The notes beneath the pieces were generated by a model. It worked only from the letters and a program-made list of their open reading frames with translations, did no database searches and was not told the DNA's origin. From Actinomycetota bacterium (GTDB lineage Bacteria > Actinomycetota > Actinomycetes > Streptosporangiales > Streptosporangiaceae), in the NCBI GenBank assembly GCA_019240215.1, contig JAFAYQ010000050.1, positions 1 to 64,000 on the forward strand: a stretch of DNA of 64,000 nucleotides. Reading direction: 5' to 3'. The translations under genes were made by a program, and so were the position numbers. Below, piece by piece: positions 32,240 to 41,113 of this stretch (position 1 is its first letter; the number at the start of each line of letters is the position of its first letter).

Positions 32240-33085
32240 ATGCGTGCTTTCGTAGCCCGATTGCTTGGAGTTTCGACGGTGGCCGCCGCCGTGACCGCGG
32301 GCGGCCTGCTGGCCACGGCCGGCGTCGCCAGCGCCGCGCCCACTCAGAGCGGCGACGCCGCGCTGACCGTGATCCACGGCGTCCCGGGGGTCACCGTCGA
32401 CGTGTGCGCGGACGGCAAGGCCGCCATCACCGGCTTCACCTTCAACAGCCAGAAGTCGCTGTCGCTGCCGGCCGGTACCTACTCGCTCGGCATCGTCAAG
32501 TCCGGCTCGGCCTGCACCTCGTCCAACTACCTGGCCTCGGCCTCGGCCACGTTGTCGAGCGGTGAGAACGCCAGCGCCATCGCCTACCTGAACAGCTCGG
32601 GCAAGCCCACCATCGGGCTGTACCGCAGCAGCCTGGCGTCGGTCCCGTCCGGCCAGGGCCGGCTGGTCCTCAGCCACAACGCCGACGCCCCGGCCGTCAA
32701 GGTCAGCGCGGGCGGCACCACCCTGGCCAGCAGCCTGGCGCCCGGCGCGCAGGCCGCGGTCACGGTGCCGGCCAAGACCTACTCGGGCGTCGACGTCGAC
32801 GTGGCCAGCAGCGGGGCGGCCGCCCTGTCCGGCGCCTCGGTGCCGGTGACAGCAGATGCTGACACCATCGTCTACGTGGTCGGCTCGTCGTCGGCCAAGT
32901 ACTCGGCCATCGTCCAGACGGTGTCGCTGAGCGGCATGCCCGGCATGGTGGTGACCGGCAACAGCCCGGCCGCCACCCACCACGGCCTGCCCACCGGCCT
33001 GTTCGCCGCCCTGCTGGCGATCGCCGCGGCCGGCGCGCTGGCCTCGGCCCGTCTGCTCCGCTCGCCCCGGAACCGGCGGAGCTAG
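32240..33085 (+). CDS. secreted DUF4397 protein with C-terminal membrane anchor
   Basis: A 281-residue exported protein. A Sec signal peptide (VARLLGVSTVAAAVTAGGLLATAGVASA-A) is followed by a DUF4397 beta-sandwich (ALTVIHGVPGVTVDVCADGKAAITGFTFN) repeated in a second related half (VLSHNADAPAVKVSAGGTTLASSLAPG). The end has HHGLPTG, a hydrophobic helix and a basic tail (RLLRSPRNRRS), which looks like a shortened cell-wall sorting signal (LPTG rather than LPxTG). ATG follows CCGAGGAGTTTCGCA. The class F sortase gene begins 5 bp later, suggesting enzyme and substrate. The ECF pair downstream probably controls them. Confidence 0.85.
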   Translation: MRAFVARLLGVSTVAAAVTAGGLLATAGVASAAPTQSGDAALTVIHGVPGVTVDVCADGKAAITGFTFNSQKSLSLPAGTYSLGIVKSGSACTSSNYLASASATLSSGENASAIAYLNSSGKPTIGLYRSSLASVPSGQGRLVLSHNADAPAVKVSAGGTTLASSLAPGAQAAVTVPAKTYSGVDVDVASSGAAALSGASVPVTADADTIVYVVGSSSAKYSAIVQTVSLSGMPGMVVTGNSPAATHHGLPTGLFAALLAIAAAGALASARLLRSPRNRRS

Positions 33086-33090
33086 CCCAG

Positions 33091-33846
33091 GTGCGATCCC
33101 CCCGGCCGGGCCGCCGGCGGCAACCGGGACCGTCCCACCGCACCGGTGGGCGGCCCCGGCGGTCGCGCGCGCTGCTCGGCCTGGCGGCGTCGGCCCTGCT
33201 CGCGGCCGGCGCCGTGGTGGCCTGGGCGGCCTGGTCGGTGCCCACCCCGATCAAGCTCACCCCGTCCAGCTCTTCCAACCCCAAAACCACTTCAGCCCCG
33301 AAAGCCCCACCCAAACCACATGCCCTGCCAGCCTCCCAGGACCCGGTGGCCGCTGCCGCCCCCAGCGGTCACCGGTCCGCCAGCCAGGTGGTCACCGGCG
33401 CCACCGTCTCGCCGCCAATCGCCCTGGTCATTCCCGCCATCGACGTCACCGCCCGCATCGTCCCCGAGGGCCTCGGCCCCGGCGGCACCCTCGACATCCC
33501 GCCGCCCGCCCAGGTCGGCTGGTACGACCGCGGACCCGCCCCCGGCCAGAGCGGCACCACCCTGCTGGCCGGCCACATCGACGACGACAGGGTGCCCGGC
33601 GCGCTCCTGCACCTGAACGACGTCCAGACCGGCGCGACGATCCGGGTGACGACCGCGTCCGGCCCGGTAGCCGTCTACACCGTGACCCAGCGGCGGCTGC
33701 TACCCCAGTCCGAGCTGGCCCTTTCCGGATTGCTGTCCACCCAGGGGGCGCCGGCGCTGGTGCTGGTCAGCTGCGGGGGAGCGTACGATGCGGCCACGCA
33801 TCTTTACCTGGACAACATCGTCGTCGTGGCCACCCCGGCCGGGTGA
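33091..33846 (+). CDS. class F sortase
   Basis: A 251-residue membrane-bound transpeptidase. An N-terminal hydrophobic helix (ALLGLAASALLAAGAVVAWAAW) is followed by a Pro/Ser-rich stalk to about residue 110. The sortase beta-barrel contains IALVIPAIDVTARI, the catalytic His in LLAGHIDDD, and the catalytic Cys in ALVLVSCGGAYD, ending YLDNIVVVA. Class F sortases are actinobacterial and anchor single housekeeping-type substrates. The GTG start is weakly supported by GGCGGAG within the preceding gene. The neighbouring DUF4397 protein, with its C-terminal anchor, is the obvious candidate substrate. Confidence 0.88.
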   Translation: MRSPRPGRRRQPGPSHRTGGRPRRSRALLGLAASALLAAGAVVAWAAWSVPTPIKLTPSSSSNPKTTSAPKAPPKPHALPASQDPVAAAAPSGHRSASQVVTGATVSPPIALVIPAIDVTARIVPEGLGPGGTLDIPPPAQVGWYDRGPAPGQSGTTLLAGHIDDDRVPGALLHLNDVQTGATIRVTTASGPVAVYTVTQRRLLPQSELALSGLLSTQGAPALVLVSCGGAYDAATHLYLDNIVVVATPAG

Positions 33847-33851
33847 GGCAG

Positions 33852-34382
33852 ATGAGTGACCCGCCCGCACCGGTTGGCGAACGCCTGGTGGCCGGCGACG
33901 AACGCGCCCTCGAGGAGTGTTACCAGCGCTATGGCCCCGCGGTCCGCGGCTACCTGCGCCGGTTCGTGCCGCCGCCGGACGTCGACGACGTCCTGCAGGA
34001 CACGTTCCTGGACGTCTGGCGCTGCCGCGGCCAGCTCGACCCGGGCCGCCGGTTCGAGCCGTGGCTGTTCGCCATCGCCCGCCGCCGGGCCATCGACTCG
34101 CTGCGCCGCCGCCGCGGCGTGGTCGACGTGGCGGTGGTCCGCGACCTGATGGGGGAGGACGGTGACCAGTTGGCCGAGCAACTGGCCTGGGCCGCCGAGG
34201 TCCGGGCGGCGCTGGCCCAGATGCCCGCCGAACAGCGGGAAGCGATAGAACTGGCCTACTTCGGCCAGCTCACCCAGCGCGAGATCGCCGAACGGCTGGG
34301 CATCCCGCTGGGCACCGTCAAGGCCCGGGTGTCCCGCGGCCTGCGCCGGCTAGCGACCCTGATGGAAGGGAGGGCTCTATGA
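33852..34382 (+). CDS. ECF sigma factor (sigma-70 family)
   Basis: A 176-residue extracytoplasmic-function sigma factor. Region 2 includes LEECYQRYGPAVRGYLRRFV, DVDDVLQDTFLDVWR and FEPWLFAIARRRAIDSLRRRR. Region 4 contains LPAEQREAIELAYFGQLTQREIAERLGIPLGTVKARVSRGLRRL-type sequence (here MPAEQREA). ATG 33852 follows TGAGGCAG; a GTG at 33843 that overlaps the sortase stop is an alternative. It overlaps the anti-sigma gene by 4 bp (ATGA). Region order and partner match the SigK/SigL-type membrane-stress pairs. The sortase operon is its probable target. Confidence 0.92.
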   Translation: MSDPPAPVGERLVAGDERALEECYQRYGPAVRGYLRRFVPPPDVDDVLQDTFLDVWRCRGQLDPGRRFEPWLFAIARRRAIDSLRRRRGVVDVAVVRDLMGEDGDQLAEQLAWAAEVRAALAQMPAEQREAIELAYFGQLTQREIAERLGIPLGTVKARVSRGLRRLATLMEGRAL

Positions 34383-35149
34383 CCTATGCGGAGCCCGCTC
34401 ACATCGCCGACGAACTGCCCGCGCTGCTGGCCGGCGAGCTGACCCGCGAGCAGACGCTGGCCGTCGCTGCTCATCTGCGACGCTGCCCCGAGTGCCAGGA
34501 GGAACTGGTCTCGATGGTGGTGGCGGCCGGCACCCTGCGGGCGGCCGCCCGGGCCGAGCAGGCGCCGGCCGCCTGGCCCGGTTTCCCGCCGTTGGCCAGC
34601 ACCCCGCCGTCGTCCGCTCCCGTTTTGGAAAACCCTGAAAACGTCCCACCGGAAACGGTCCCCGCCAGTCCGGACTGGCTCCGCCGCATCCCCCGCCGCG
34701 GTCCCGCCCGCTGGAGTCCCCGCCAGCGCCTGGTGGCCCTGGCGGCCGCCGTCGTGATCGCGGCCGGCGCGGTCGCGGCCGGCCTCGGCCTGTCCGCCTC
34801 CGGCCCCCCGGTCCTGAACCAGGCCGCACTGCGCCCCCTGCAGGCCCCGGCCGGCGCCAGCGGCGCGGTGACCGTCACCGCCGCCTCGGGGGCCCGCCAG
34901 GTCCAGGTCACCACCGCCGACCTGCCCGACCCCGGCCAGGGCCACTTCTACGAGGTCTGGCTGCTCGACCCGGCCACCCTCAAAATGATGCCGATGGGCG
35001 CCCTCGCTCCCTCCGGCCAGACCACCTTCGCGGTGGCCGCCGGCCTGATGGCCGGCTACTCCGCCGTCGACATCAGCCTGCAAGCCAACAACGGCAACCC
35101 CGCCCACTCCGCCGTCAGCGTCCTCCGTGGCACCCTCCGCGCCAACTGA
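34379..35149 (+). CDS. membrane anti-sigma factor, zinc-finger plus RskA-like domain
   Basis: A 256-residue anti-sigma factor. Residues 1-45 form a ZAS-type zinc finger ending HLRRCPECQEE. A Pro-rich linker leads to one membrane helix (RLVALAAAVVIAAGAVAAGLGL, about residues 121-142). The external domain is RskA C-terminal-like (VQVTTADLPDPGQGHFYEVWLLDPATLKMMPMGAL). Such proteins hold the sigma factor at the membrane until regulated proteolysis frees it. Coupled translation with the ECF gene is shown by the 4-bp overlap. It ends the operon; a strong dyad lies 413 bp further on. Confidence 0.92.
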   Translation: MTYAEPAHIADELPALLAGELTREQTLAVAAHLRRCPECQEELVSMVVAAGTLRAAARAEQAPAAWPGFPPLASTPPSSAPVLENPENVPPETVPASPDWLRRIPRRGPARWSPRQRLVALAAAVVIAAGAVAAGLGLSASGPPVLNQAALRPLQAPAGASGAVTVTAASGARQVQVTTADLPDPGQGHFYEVWLLDPATLKMMPMGALAPSGQTTFAVAAGLMAGYSAVDISLQANNGNPAHSAVSVLRGTLRAN

Positions 35150-35711
35150 CCTGCAGCGCCCAGCTGTCTTGTCAGCAGCACGTTTTCAACGAACCCGATG
35201 GCGACGCCAAGGGAAATTAGTGGGCTCGAAGGCGCCATCGGGGGCAGCCGGCCTCGCTTACCCGTCGACCGTTACTGAGGTTTGAGGCTTTCTTAGTGCA
35301 TTTCTGGTTATTTATCGATTGGGCTTCAATGAAGCCCGAGCCCGCAGCAGCGAAGGCTGAGTCCTCACTACCCGGAGCTCGGCCTCCGGCGGGATACTTC
35401 AGGCTCTGGGATGCGAGAAGACCCTTTGGCCTGGCCTTTTCCCGTTCGCCGTCGCCCGCTCGGCTGCCGGGACGACGGCGACGGGATGGGCCAGCCCGGC
35501 CATGAGTGTGCACTTGGCGTGCCTCACTCAGCACCCCAGCCACACCCGTCCCGGGTCCGGTCTCACTGGAGCAAAGTCGGTGATTATCACCGGTTTCGCT
35601 CCAGTGAGGGCCGAGTCCCCGGGGTCATAGACCACCCGCGTCCCACGAGCCTCCGGAGCCACCCAGGTCTCGTCGAGCTAGCCCTCGGTGACGCCGGCAA
35701 CGGGGCCGGAG
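35150..35711. other. 562-bp intergenic region without a supported gene
   Basis: Between two convergent genes. It has lower G+C than its surroundings for the first 200 bp (GTGCATTTCTGGTTATTTATCG and similar). Short frames on both strands show no family resemblance. One minus-strand frame spanning the dyad translates (ETWVAPEARGTRVVYDPGD and on) but I cannot identify it. The chief structure is the dyad at 35562-35608. Confidence 0.6.
35562..35608. terminator. 47-bp near-perfect dyad, possible bidirectional terminator
   Basis: Left arm 35562-35584 and right arm 35586-35608 pair over 23 bp with three mismatches around a single central T (35585). The outer 11 bp (CTCACTGGAGC / GCTCCAGTGAG) and inner 7 bp (CGGTGAT / ATCACCG) are perfect. 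There is no T-tract. Position between convergent transcripts suggests termination or anti-collision, but a mobile-element end is also possible. Confidence 0.6.
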
Positions 35712-36872
35712 TCAGTGGTGGGCGGCGCGGTGGGCGGCGAGGACGTCGAGGCCGAAGTCGGATTCGGGGTCGCGCCAGACCGAGTGGGCGTGGTTGGCTC
35801 CGCGCTGGACGTTGTCGTACTCGATCAGCAGGCCGGGGCCCTGCAGGCGGTAATAGACGGGCTGGCCCGGGGCGACCGGGCCGGCCCAGGCCAGGTGCAC
35901 GTCGTCCAGGACCCGGTCGTCGTCGTAGTCGCCCAGCGGCGACACCGACTCGGGGACCCGGCCCAGGTAGCAGGCCAGCACCCGGCGCAGCTGGCGCCGC
36001 TGGTCGTCGTCCATCTCCCGGGCCGCCAGGCCCTTGGGGACGGTGGTCAGCGCCACCTGGCGGTGGTCGTCGGGGTCGTAGCCGGTCGCTTCTTCGTTGC
36101 GGTTGTCGAGGGCGAGGATGCCGGCCGCGACGTCGGGGTCGGTGAAGTAGCCGTTCCAGATGTGCCGCAAGCGGATCATCTGGTCGCCGTTGGCCAGCCG
36201 GGAGCGGTTGCCGCCGACGATGTCGGACGGGGCCCGCTGGTGCAGGGTGGCGGCCGCCTCGTGCTCAGGGCCGAGCGAGCGCATCAGCGCCCGGGCCAGG
36301 TCCTCGGCCCCGGCCAGCGGCCGCAGCGGCTCCGGGCCGAGCAGTGGCGAGGTGGCCGGGTCGGCTCCCAGGAAGCAGGGGGTCATCGCCTGCACCCGGC
36401 CGTCGACGATCAGGTTGTTGAGCGAGACGTGGTGGCCGCCGAAGCGCCAGCCCCACGGCTCCGATCCGCCCGGCTCGCCGAACACCCGCAGGTAGTACAG
36501 CTCGGGGTCGCGCCCGCGGTCGCGCTCGAAGCTGGCCTTCCAGCCTTCGACCTGGTCGAGGATGTTCTCCAGCCCGATGACGGTGGCCACGGTGACGTAA
36601 CCGGCCCGGGACAGCCCGCTGGCCACCAGCTGGTGGGCCAGCCGCTGCTGGGCCGCGGTCTGCGCGCCCAGGGTCAGCCCGCCGTGGTCGGTCGGCGTGT
36701 AGAACCAGCGTTGCCGCTCGCTCTCGGACTCGTCCCCGGTGCCCGGCGCGGGGCGGGTGGCGACCGCCCGCTGGTCCGGTTCCAGCGCCTCCAGCCACGC
36801 GGCCGCGGCCGCCGCCATCCTGGTCGCCACTTCGGCGGCGGCGTCCCGCCGCTCAATGTTCAGCACACCCAT
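35712..36872 (-). CDS. DUF3500 domain protein
   Basis: A 386-residue protein of the DUF3500 family. Landmarks are RQRWFYTPTDHGGLTLG, LYYLRVFGEPGGSEPWGWRFGGHHVSLNNLIVDGRV, TPCFLGADPA, LAWAGPVAPGQPVYYRLQGPGLLIEYDNVQRGANHAHSVWRDPESDFG. Conserved His residues and the GGHHVSLN element suggest a metal or heme site; biochemical function is not known to me. No signal peptide is visible with this start. ATG 36872 follows AAAGGTGAAGGT; the longer frame to 37049 crosses the zwf promoter and is rejected. It is divergent from zwf with 58 bp between starts. Confidence 0.9.
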   Translation of the reverse strand: MGVLNIERRDAAAEVATRMAAAAAAWLEALEPDQRAVATRPAPGTGDESESERQRWFYTPTDHGGLTLGAQTAAQQRLAHQLVASGLSRAGYVTVATVIGLENILDQVEGWKASFERDRGRDPELYYLRVFGEPGGSEPWGWRFGGHHVSLNNLIVDGRVQAMTPCFLGADPATSPLLGPEPLRPLAGAEDLARALMRSLGPEHEAAATLHQRAPSDIVGGNRSRLANGDQMIRLRHIWNGYFTDPDVAAGILALDNRNEEATGYDPDDHRQVALTTVPKGLAAREMDDDQRRQLRRVLACYLGRVPESVSPLGDYDDDRVLDDVHLAWAGPVAPGQPVYYRLQGPGLLIEYDNVQRGANHAHSVWRDPESDFGLDVLAAHRAAHH

Positions 36873-36930
36873 ACCTTCACCTTTGCCACCCGGAAGCTGC
36901 GTGGCAAGGTGGCGGACTAGGTTATGGGTC

Positions 36931-38391
36931 ATGGCGACTGCGAATAGTGGCTCGACTGGCACCTCCACGACCACCACCGTCACGGGCGACGCCCCGGACC
37001 CCGGCCCGACCATCTTCGTGCTGTTCGGCGCGACCGGCGACCTCGCCAAGCGGATGGTGCTGCCGGCCTTCTACAAGCTGTGGCTCGAGCACCTGCTGCC
37101 CAAGGACTGGCTGCTGGTCGGCAACGGCCGCGGCGACGTGGCCCACGAGGACTTCCGGGCGCACTTCCACGACGTACTGGAGGAGTTCGGGCCCAAGCCC
37201 GACCCGGCCCAGTGGCAGGACTTCTCCCAGCGGGTGTACTTCGCCGGCGGCGGGTTCAACACCGACGACCCCGGCAGCCTGCTGGACAACCTGGCCAAGG
37301 CCAAGGAGCGGCTGGGCGGCAGCCCGCAGCTGATCCACTACCTCGCGGTCCCGCCGGTCGCGTTCACCGAGCTGACCCAGGCGCTCGGCCAGCACGGGCT
37401 GGCCGAGGGCGCCCGGGTCGTCTACGAGAAGCCGTTCGGCACCTCACAGCAGAACTTCGAGCAGCTCGACCAGGTCGTGCACTCGGTCCTGGACGAGTCG
37501 CAGGTCTACCGGATCGACCACTTCCTGGGCAAGGAAGCGACCCAGGACCTGCACGTGCTGCGGTTCGCCAACGGGCTGTTCGCCGCCATGTGGAGCAGCG
37601 AGCACATCGAGTCGGTGCAGATCGACGTGCCCGAGACGCTCGACATCGACGACCGGGCCGGGTTCTACGACGCCACCGGCGCGGTGCTCGACATGCTGGT
37701 CACCCACCTGTTCCAGGTGGCCGCCGAGGTGGCCATGGAGCCGCCCGCCAGCCTGGACGCCAATGACCTGCAGGCCGCCCGCGAAACGGTGATCCGCTGC
37801 TTCCGGCCGATCGACCCCAAGGACGTCGTCCTCGGCCAGTACGAGGGCTACCGGGACGTGCCCGGCATCGACAAGAACTCGAACCAGAACACCTACGTGG
37901 CCGCCCGGCTCTGGATCGACAACGACCGCTGGCGCGGGGTGCCGTTCTACCTGCGCACCGGCAAGCGGCTGGCCGAGTCCAAGCAGGTCGTCAGCATCAT
38001 CCTGCGCGAGCCGGACGGGCCGCTGGCCGGCAAGCTGGAGGCCGACTCCAACGTGCTGTCGTTCTCGCTGTCGGGTGACGGCGAGATCGACGTGATGCTG
38101 GTGGCCAAGAAGCCCGGGCCGGCCCTGGTCACCGAGGAGGCCCGGGCCGCGATCCCGCTGGCCGGCCTGGACGGGGCCGACCCGCTGCCGCCCTACGTGC
38201 GGCTGATCCACGACGTGATCATCGGCGACCGGTCGCTGTTCACCCGGCCGGACGGCCTGGCCGCGGTCTGGGAGGTGTCCGCCCCGTTGCTCAACCACCC
38301 GCCCGCGGTCGTGCCCTACCCGCAGGGTTCGTGGGGACCGGCCGAGGCCGCCAAGCTGGTCGAGCCCGACCACTGGCTGCTCGGCCAGTAA
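36931..38391 (+). CDS. zwf: glucose-6-phosphate dehydrogenase
   Basis: A 486-residue G6PD. The NADP-binding motif is FGATGDLAKR, the phosphate/active-site motif RIDHFLGKEA (usually RIDHYLGKE), and the EKPFGT and DIDDRAGFYDATGAVLDMLVTHLFQ segments are present. Near the C-terminus are PFYLRTGKRL and the NVLSFSLSGDGEIDV strand. It oxidises glucose 6-phosphate to 6-phosphogluconolactone and yields NADPH for the pentose phosphate pathway. ATG 36931 is chosen because family similarity starts about 25 residues later, after a Thr/Ser-rich leader; the open frame upstream to 36739 overlaps the divergent gene. It is isolated from other pentose phosphate genes. Confidence 0.95.
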   Translation: MATANSGSTGTSTTTTVTGDAPDPGPTIFVLFGATGDLAKRMVLPAFYKLWLEHLLPKDWLLVGNGRGDVAHEDFRAHFHDVLEEFGPKPDPAQWQDFSQRVYFAGGGFNTDDPGSLLDNLAKAKERLGGSPQLIHYLAVPPVAFTELTQALGQHGLAEGARVVYEKPFGTSQQNFEQLDQVVHSVLDESQVYRIDHFLGKEATQDLHVLRFANGLFAAMWSSEHIESVQIDVPETLDIDDRAGFYDATGAVLDMLVTHLFQVAAEVAMEPPASLDANDLQAARETVIRCFRPIDPKDVVLGQYEGYRDVPGIDKNSNQNTYVAARLWIDNDRWRGVPFYLRTGKRLAESKQVVSIILREPDGPLAGKLEADSNVLSFSLSGDGEIDVMLVAKKPGPALVTEEARAAIPLAGLDGADPLPPYVRLIHDVIIGDRSLFTRPDGLAAVWEVSAPLLNHPPAVVPYPQGSWGPAEAAKLVEPDHWLLGQ

Positions 38392-38395
38392 GAGC

Positions 38396-40306
38396 TCAGT
38401 CGAGGTCTGACGCCAAGGGCGGCGACCCGCCGCCCTTGGCGTCGGCCCAGCGCTCGACCACGCTGGTGTCGGCGATGAAGCGGACCGAGGCGTCCGGTGC
38501 CCAGCGCCGGGCCGCCTCCTGCAGGCAGTCGTCGACCAGGGCGGCCACCGCCGGGCCGTGCCCGGCCGGCGCGTGCACCAGCAGCTCGTCGTGCAGGCAG
38601 AGGACGATGCGGGCGTCCAGGGCGGCGGCGCGGGCGCGTACGGTCACCGCCCACATCTTGAACAGCTCGGCCGCCGCCCCCTGGATCAGCGCGTTGCGGC
38701 CGTAACGGCCCCGGGCGGCCGCCCGGGCCGGGCTGTCGCCGCCGGCGCCGCCGCCCGCCCGGCTCAGCGCGATCAGCCGGCCGCCGTAGGTGCGCACGTC
38801 ACGCCGGTCCTGCCCGGCCCGGTCGCCTTCTTCCAGGTAACCCATGGCGACCGGGTAGGCGCGCTTGAGCCGCCGCAGGGCCTGGGCGCCGTGACCGGTC
38901 GTCTGCCCGTACATCGCCCCCAGCACCGCCACCTTGGCCGTCGGCCGGTCCACCCCGAGCTGGGCGGCGACCGGCGCGTAGAGGTCGTCGGCGCGGGTCG
39001 CGGCGGCCAGCGCCCGGTCGCCCGCCACCGCCGCCAGCACCCGCGGCTCGATCTGCCCGAGGTCGGCCCGGACGAACACGTGGCCGTCGCCCGCCACCAC
39101 CGCCTGGCGCATGGCGGCGGGCATGTTGTGCAGGCCACCGGACGCGGTCATCCGCCCGGCGGCCCCGTCCGAGCCGGTCCACGCCCCGCGCAGGCGGTCG
39201 TCGGGCCCCAGGTGCTGGTCGAGCCAGCCGTAGCCGTAGGTGGTGGCGATCCGCTCGGCCTTGCGCCACTCCAGCAGCGCGGCCACCAGTGGGTGGGTGT
39301 CCTGCAGGGCCTTCAGCCGCCACGCCCGGGTGTCCGGCACGTCCACCCCGATCGCGGTCAGCAGCGTCTTCACCTGGGCGGGGCTGCGCAGGTCGGCCCG
39401 GGTGCCGTCGGGCGCCAGGCGCAGCACGGCCGCATCCCGGGCGGCCCGGTTCCTGACCGCCTCGGCCTCGTCCCGGGGCCGCGGCCCGATGAACCCGGCC
39501 AGCACCTGCTCGGCCACCGCCCGGCTCATCGGCAGCCCGTCGGCCGACAGCTCCGCGCACAGCAACTCGGCCGCCGACTCGGAGTGGGCGGTGGCCAGGG
39601 CCATCGGCCGGCCGTCGAGCCGGGCCAGGGCCTGCTGCTGGCGGACGGCCACCGACCGGGCCAGCTCGGCCCAGCGGGCCACCCGCTCCGGGCTGGCCCG
39701 CCAGCCGCCGTCGGCCCACTCCGGGCGCAGGTGCCCGCTCGGCCCGACCGGCTCGTCCGGGTCACCCCCGTCGCCCGGCTGGAACAGGTCGGGCGGCCCG
39801 CTGGCGAGCGGCGGCAGCCCCGGCTCCAGGTGGGCCCAGGCCCGGCCCGGGTCGGCCCGCCAGCCGCCCGCCAGCAGCCGCTGGACGGCGGTGATGTCCC
39901 AGGCGGTGGCCAGCCGGACCGAGGCGGCGACGAGGGTGGCGGCGGTCTCACCCGACCAAACCACCCAGCGCGGCCGCAGCTCCCGGTCGACCAAGGCCAG
40001 CTGCCCGGCCAGGTCGCCGCCGAGCCCGCCGCCCACGCCTCGGCCGAGCCTGTCGCCCACGCCGCGGCCGGGGCCGCTGCCCGCGCCTGCGCTGAGCGCG
40101 CCGCCCGCGCCTGCGCCGGGGCCGCCGCCCGTCCCTTCGCCGGGGTCGCCGACCCGGTTGCCCGGGGCGGCCGGCAGCGCCCACGCCCCGGCCCCGGTGG
40201 CCAGCCCGACCGCGGTGCCCGGCGCCACCGCCAGGCCCACCAGCTCGCCCCGGCCGACCCCGGCCTGGCGCAGCCTCGCCATCAGATCCACGGCCGCATC
40301 CCGCAC
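38396..40306 (-). CDS. family A DNA polymerase with degenerate 3'-5' exonuclease domain
   Basis: A 636-residue PolA-like protein annotated in actinomycetes as bifunctional exonuclease/polymerase. Polymerase motif A is VRADLGQIEPRVLA (about 412-425), motif B RPTAKVAVLGAMYGQ (454-468, Phe replaced by Leu before Gly), and motif C LCLHDELLVHAP (569-580). The N-terminal third occupies the exonuclease position but lacks its acidic metal ligands. Residues about 53-100 are a Gly-rich insertion (GGGPGAGAGGALSAGAGSGPG and on) from short GC repeats near 40010-40150. No 5'-nuclease domain is present. It may act in repair or lesion bypass. It converges on zwf with 4 bp between stops. Confidence 0.88.
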   Translation of the reverse strand: MRDAAVDLMARLRQAGVGRGELVGLAVAPGTAVGLATGAGAWALPAAPGNRVGDPGEGTGGGPGAGAGGALSAGAGSGPGRGVGDRLGRGVGGGLGGDLAGQLALVDRELRPRWVVWSGETAATLVAASVRLATAWDITAVQRLLAGGWRADPGRAWAHLEPGLPPLASGPPDLFQPGDGGDPDEPVGPSGHLRPEWADGGWRASPERVARWAELARSVAVRQQQALARLDGRPMALATAHSESAAELLCAELSADGLPMSRAVAEQVLAGFIGPRPRDEAEAVRNRAARDAAVLRLAPDGTRADLRSPAQVKTLLTAIGVDVPDTRAWRLKALQDTHPLVAALLEWRKAERIATTYGYGWLDQHLGPDDRLRGAWTGSDGAAGRMTASGGLHNMPAAMRQAVVAGDGHVFVRADLGQIEPRVLAAVAGDRALAAATRADDLYAPVAAQLGVDRPTAKVAVLGAMYGQTTGHGAQALRRLKRAYPVAMGYLEEGDRAGQDRRDVRTYGGRLIALSRAGGGAGGDSPARAAARGRYGRNALIQGAAAELFKMWAVTVRARAAALDARIVLCLHDELLVHAPAGHGPAVAALVDDCLQEAARRWAPDASVRFIADTSVVERWADAKGGGSPPLASDLD

Positions 40307-40446
40307 CCTCCCAGCCTGCCACGACCCCCCGACAACGCGGTCTGCCCGGGAGGCCTCGAATGCACATTTTCCCTGGTCAATATTCGTGCTGAGGCAAGTG
40401 ACGTTGGTCCCTGTTGGCCGGGTCAGCGGGGTGTCACTCTTCGATG

Positions 40447-40977
40447 ATGTTCGTCGCCCACGACGTCCTGCTGGACGTCTCCTTCGACGTGGCGCAGCCC
40501 CGCCTGGTCAGCCTGGCCAGCAGCCGCGCGCTCGTCGATGCGTCCCGGGCGGCCTACCTGGAGGGCGTGACCAGCCTCATCCGGGCCGGCCCGGTGGCCG
40601 GCCCGGCGGACGCCGATCCCGCCCCCCGGCTGGCCCGGGTCCGCCTGCTGCCGCCGGTCGAACGGGCGGACGCCATAACCGTCGGCCTGCGCTGGGAGGC
40701 CAGCGGCGTGTCGGTCGGGCTGTTCCCGGTCCTGGACGCCGACATCACGCTGGCGGCGGCCAGCGAGCACACCACCACCCTCACCCTGTCCGGCGTGTAC
40801 CGGACTGCCGCGGACGGCGCCACCCTGCTGGGCGCGCCGGTCGCCGAGGCGCTGTCGACCGGGGCCCTGGCGGCCACGGAGGCGCTGCCGGCCACCGACC
40901 CTGCCCAGCTGGCCGAGACCACGATCCGCGCCCTGCTCCGGTACGCGGCCGGCTACCTGACCGGCTTAATCGAATGA
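40447..40977 (+). CDS. hypothetical protein, SRPBCC-like pattern
   Basis: A 176-residue protein of unrecognised family. It has a beta-rich course (FVAHDVLLDVSFDVAQPRLVSLA, RLARVRLLPPVERADAITVGLRWEA, LFPVLDADITLAAASEHTTTLTLSGVYR) and ends with a long helix (AETTIRALLRYAAGYLTGLI). That order resembles SRPBCC/START-type ligand-binding proteins, but no specific motif confirms it. Two adjacent ATG codons (40444, 40447) compete, and neither has a clear ribosome binding site. Codon positions show the strong third-base G/C bias of real genes here. It is a single gene between the polymerase and the DGPF/ECF pair. Confidence 0.6.
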   Translation: MFVAHDVLLDVSFDVAQPRLVSLASSRALVDASRAAYLEGVTSLIRAGPVAGPADADPAPRLARVRLLPPVERADAITVGLRWEASGVSVGLFPVLDADITLAAASEHTTTLTLSGVYRTAADGATLLGAPVAEALSTGALAATEALPATDPAQLAETTIRALLRYAAGYLTGLIE

Positions 40978-41113
40978 CCGCCCGGCGGCGACGCTGACCC
41001 ATCGGCCCGCCGCCGGGGATCTTCTGTTTCCGGGTGTCGATCCCGGCTGGCCCCGTTCGTGTAGGAAGTGAGAGGCCGGCACCCGCCGGCCGCCGCCCCC
41101 GGGAGCCCCAGCC

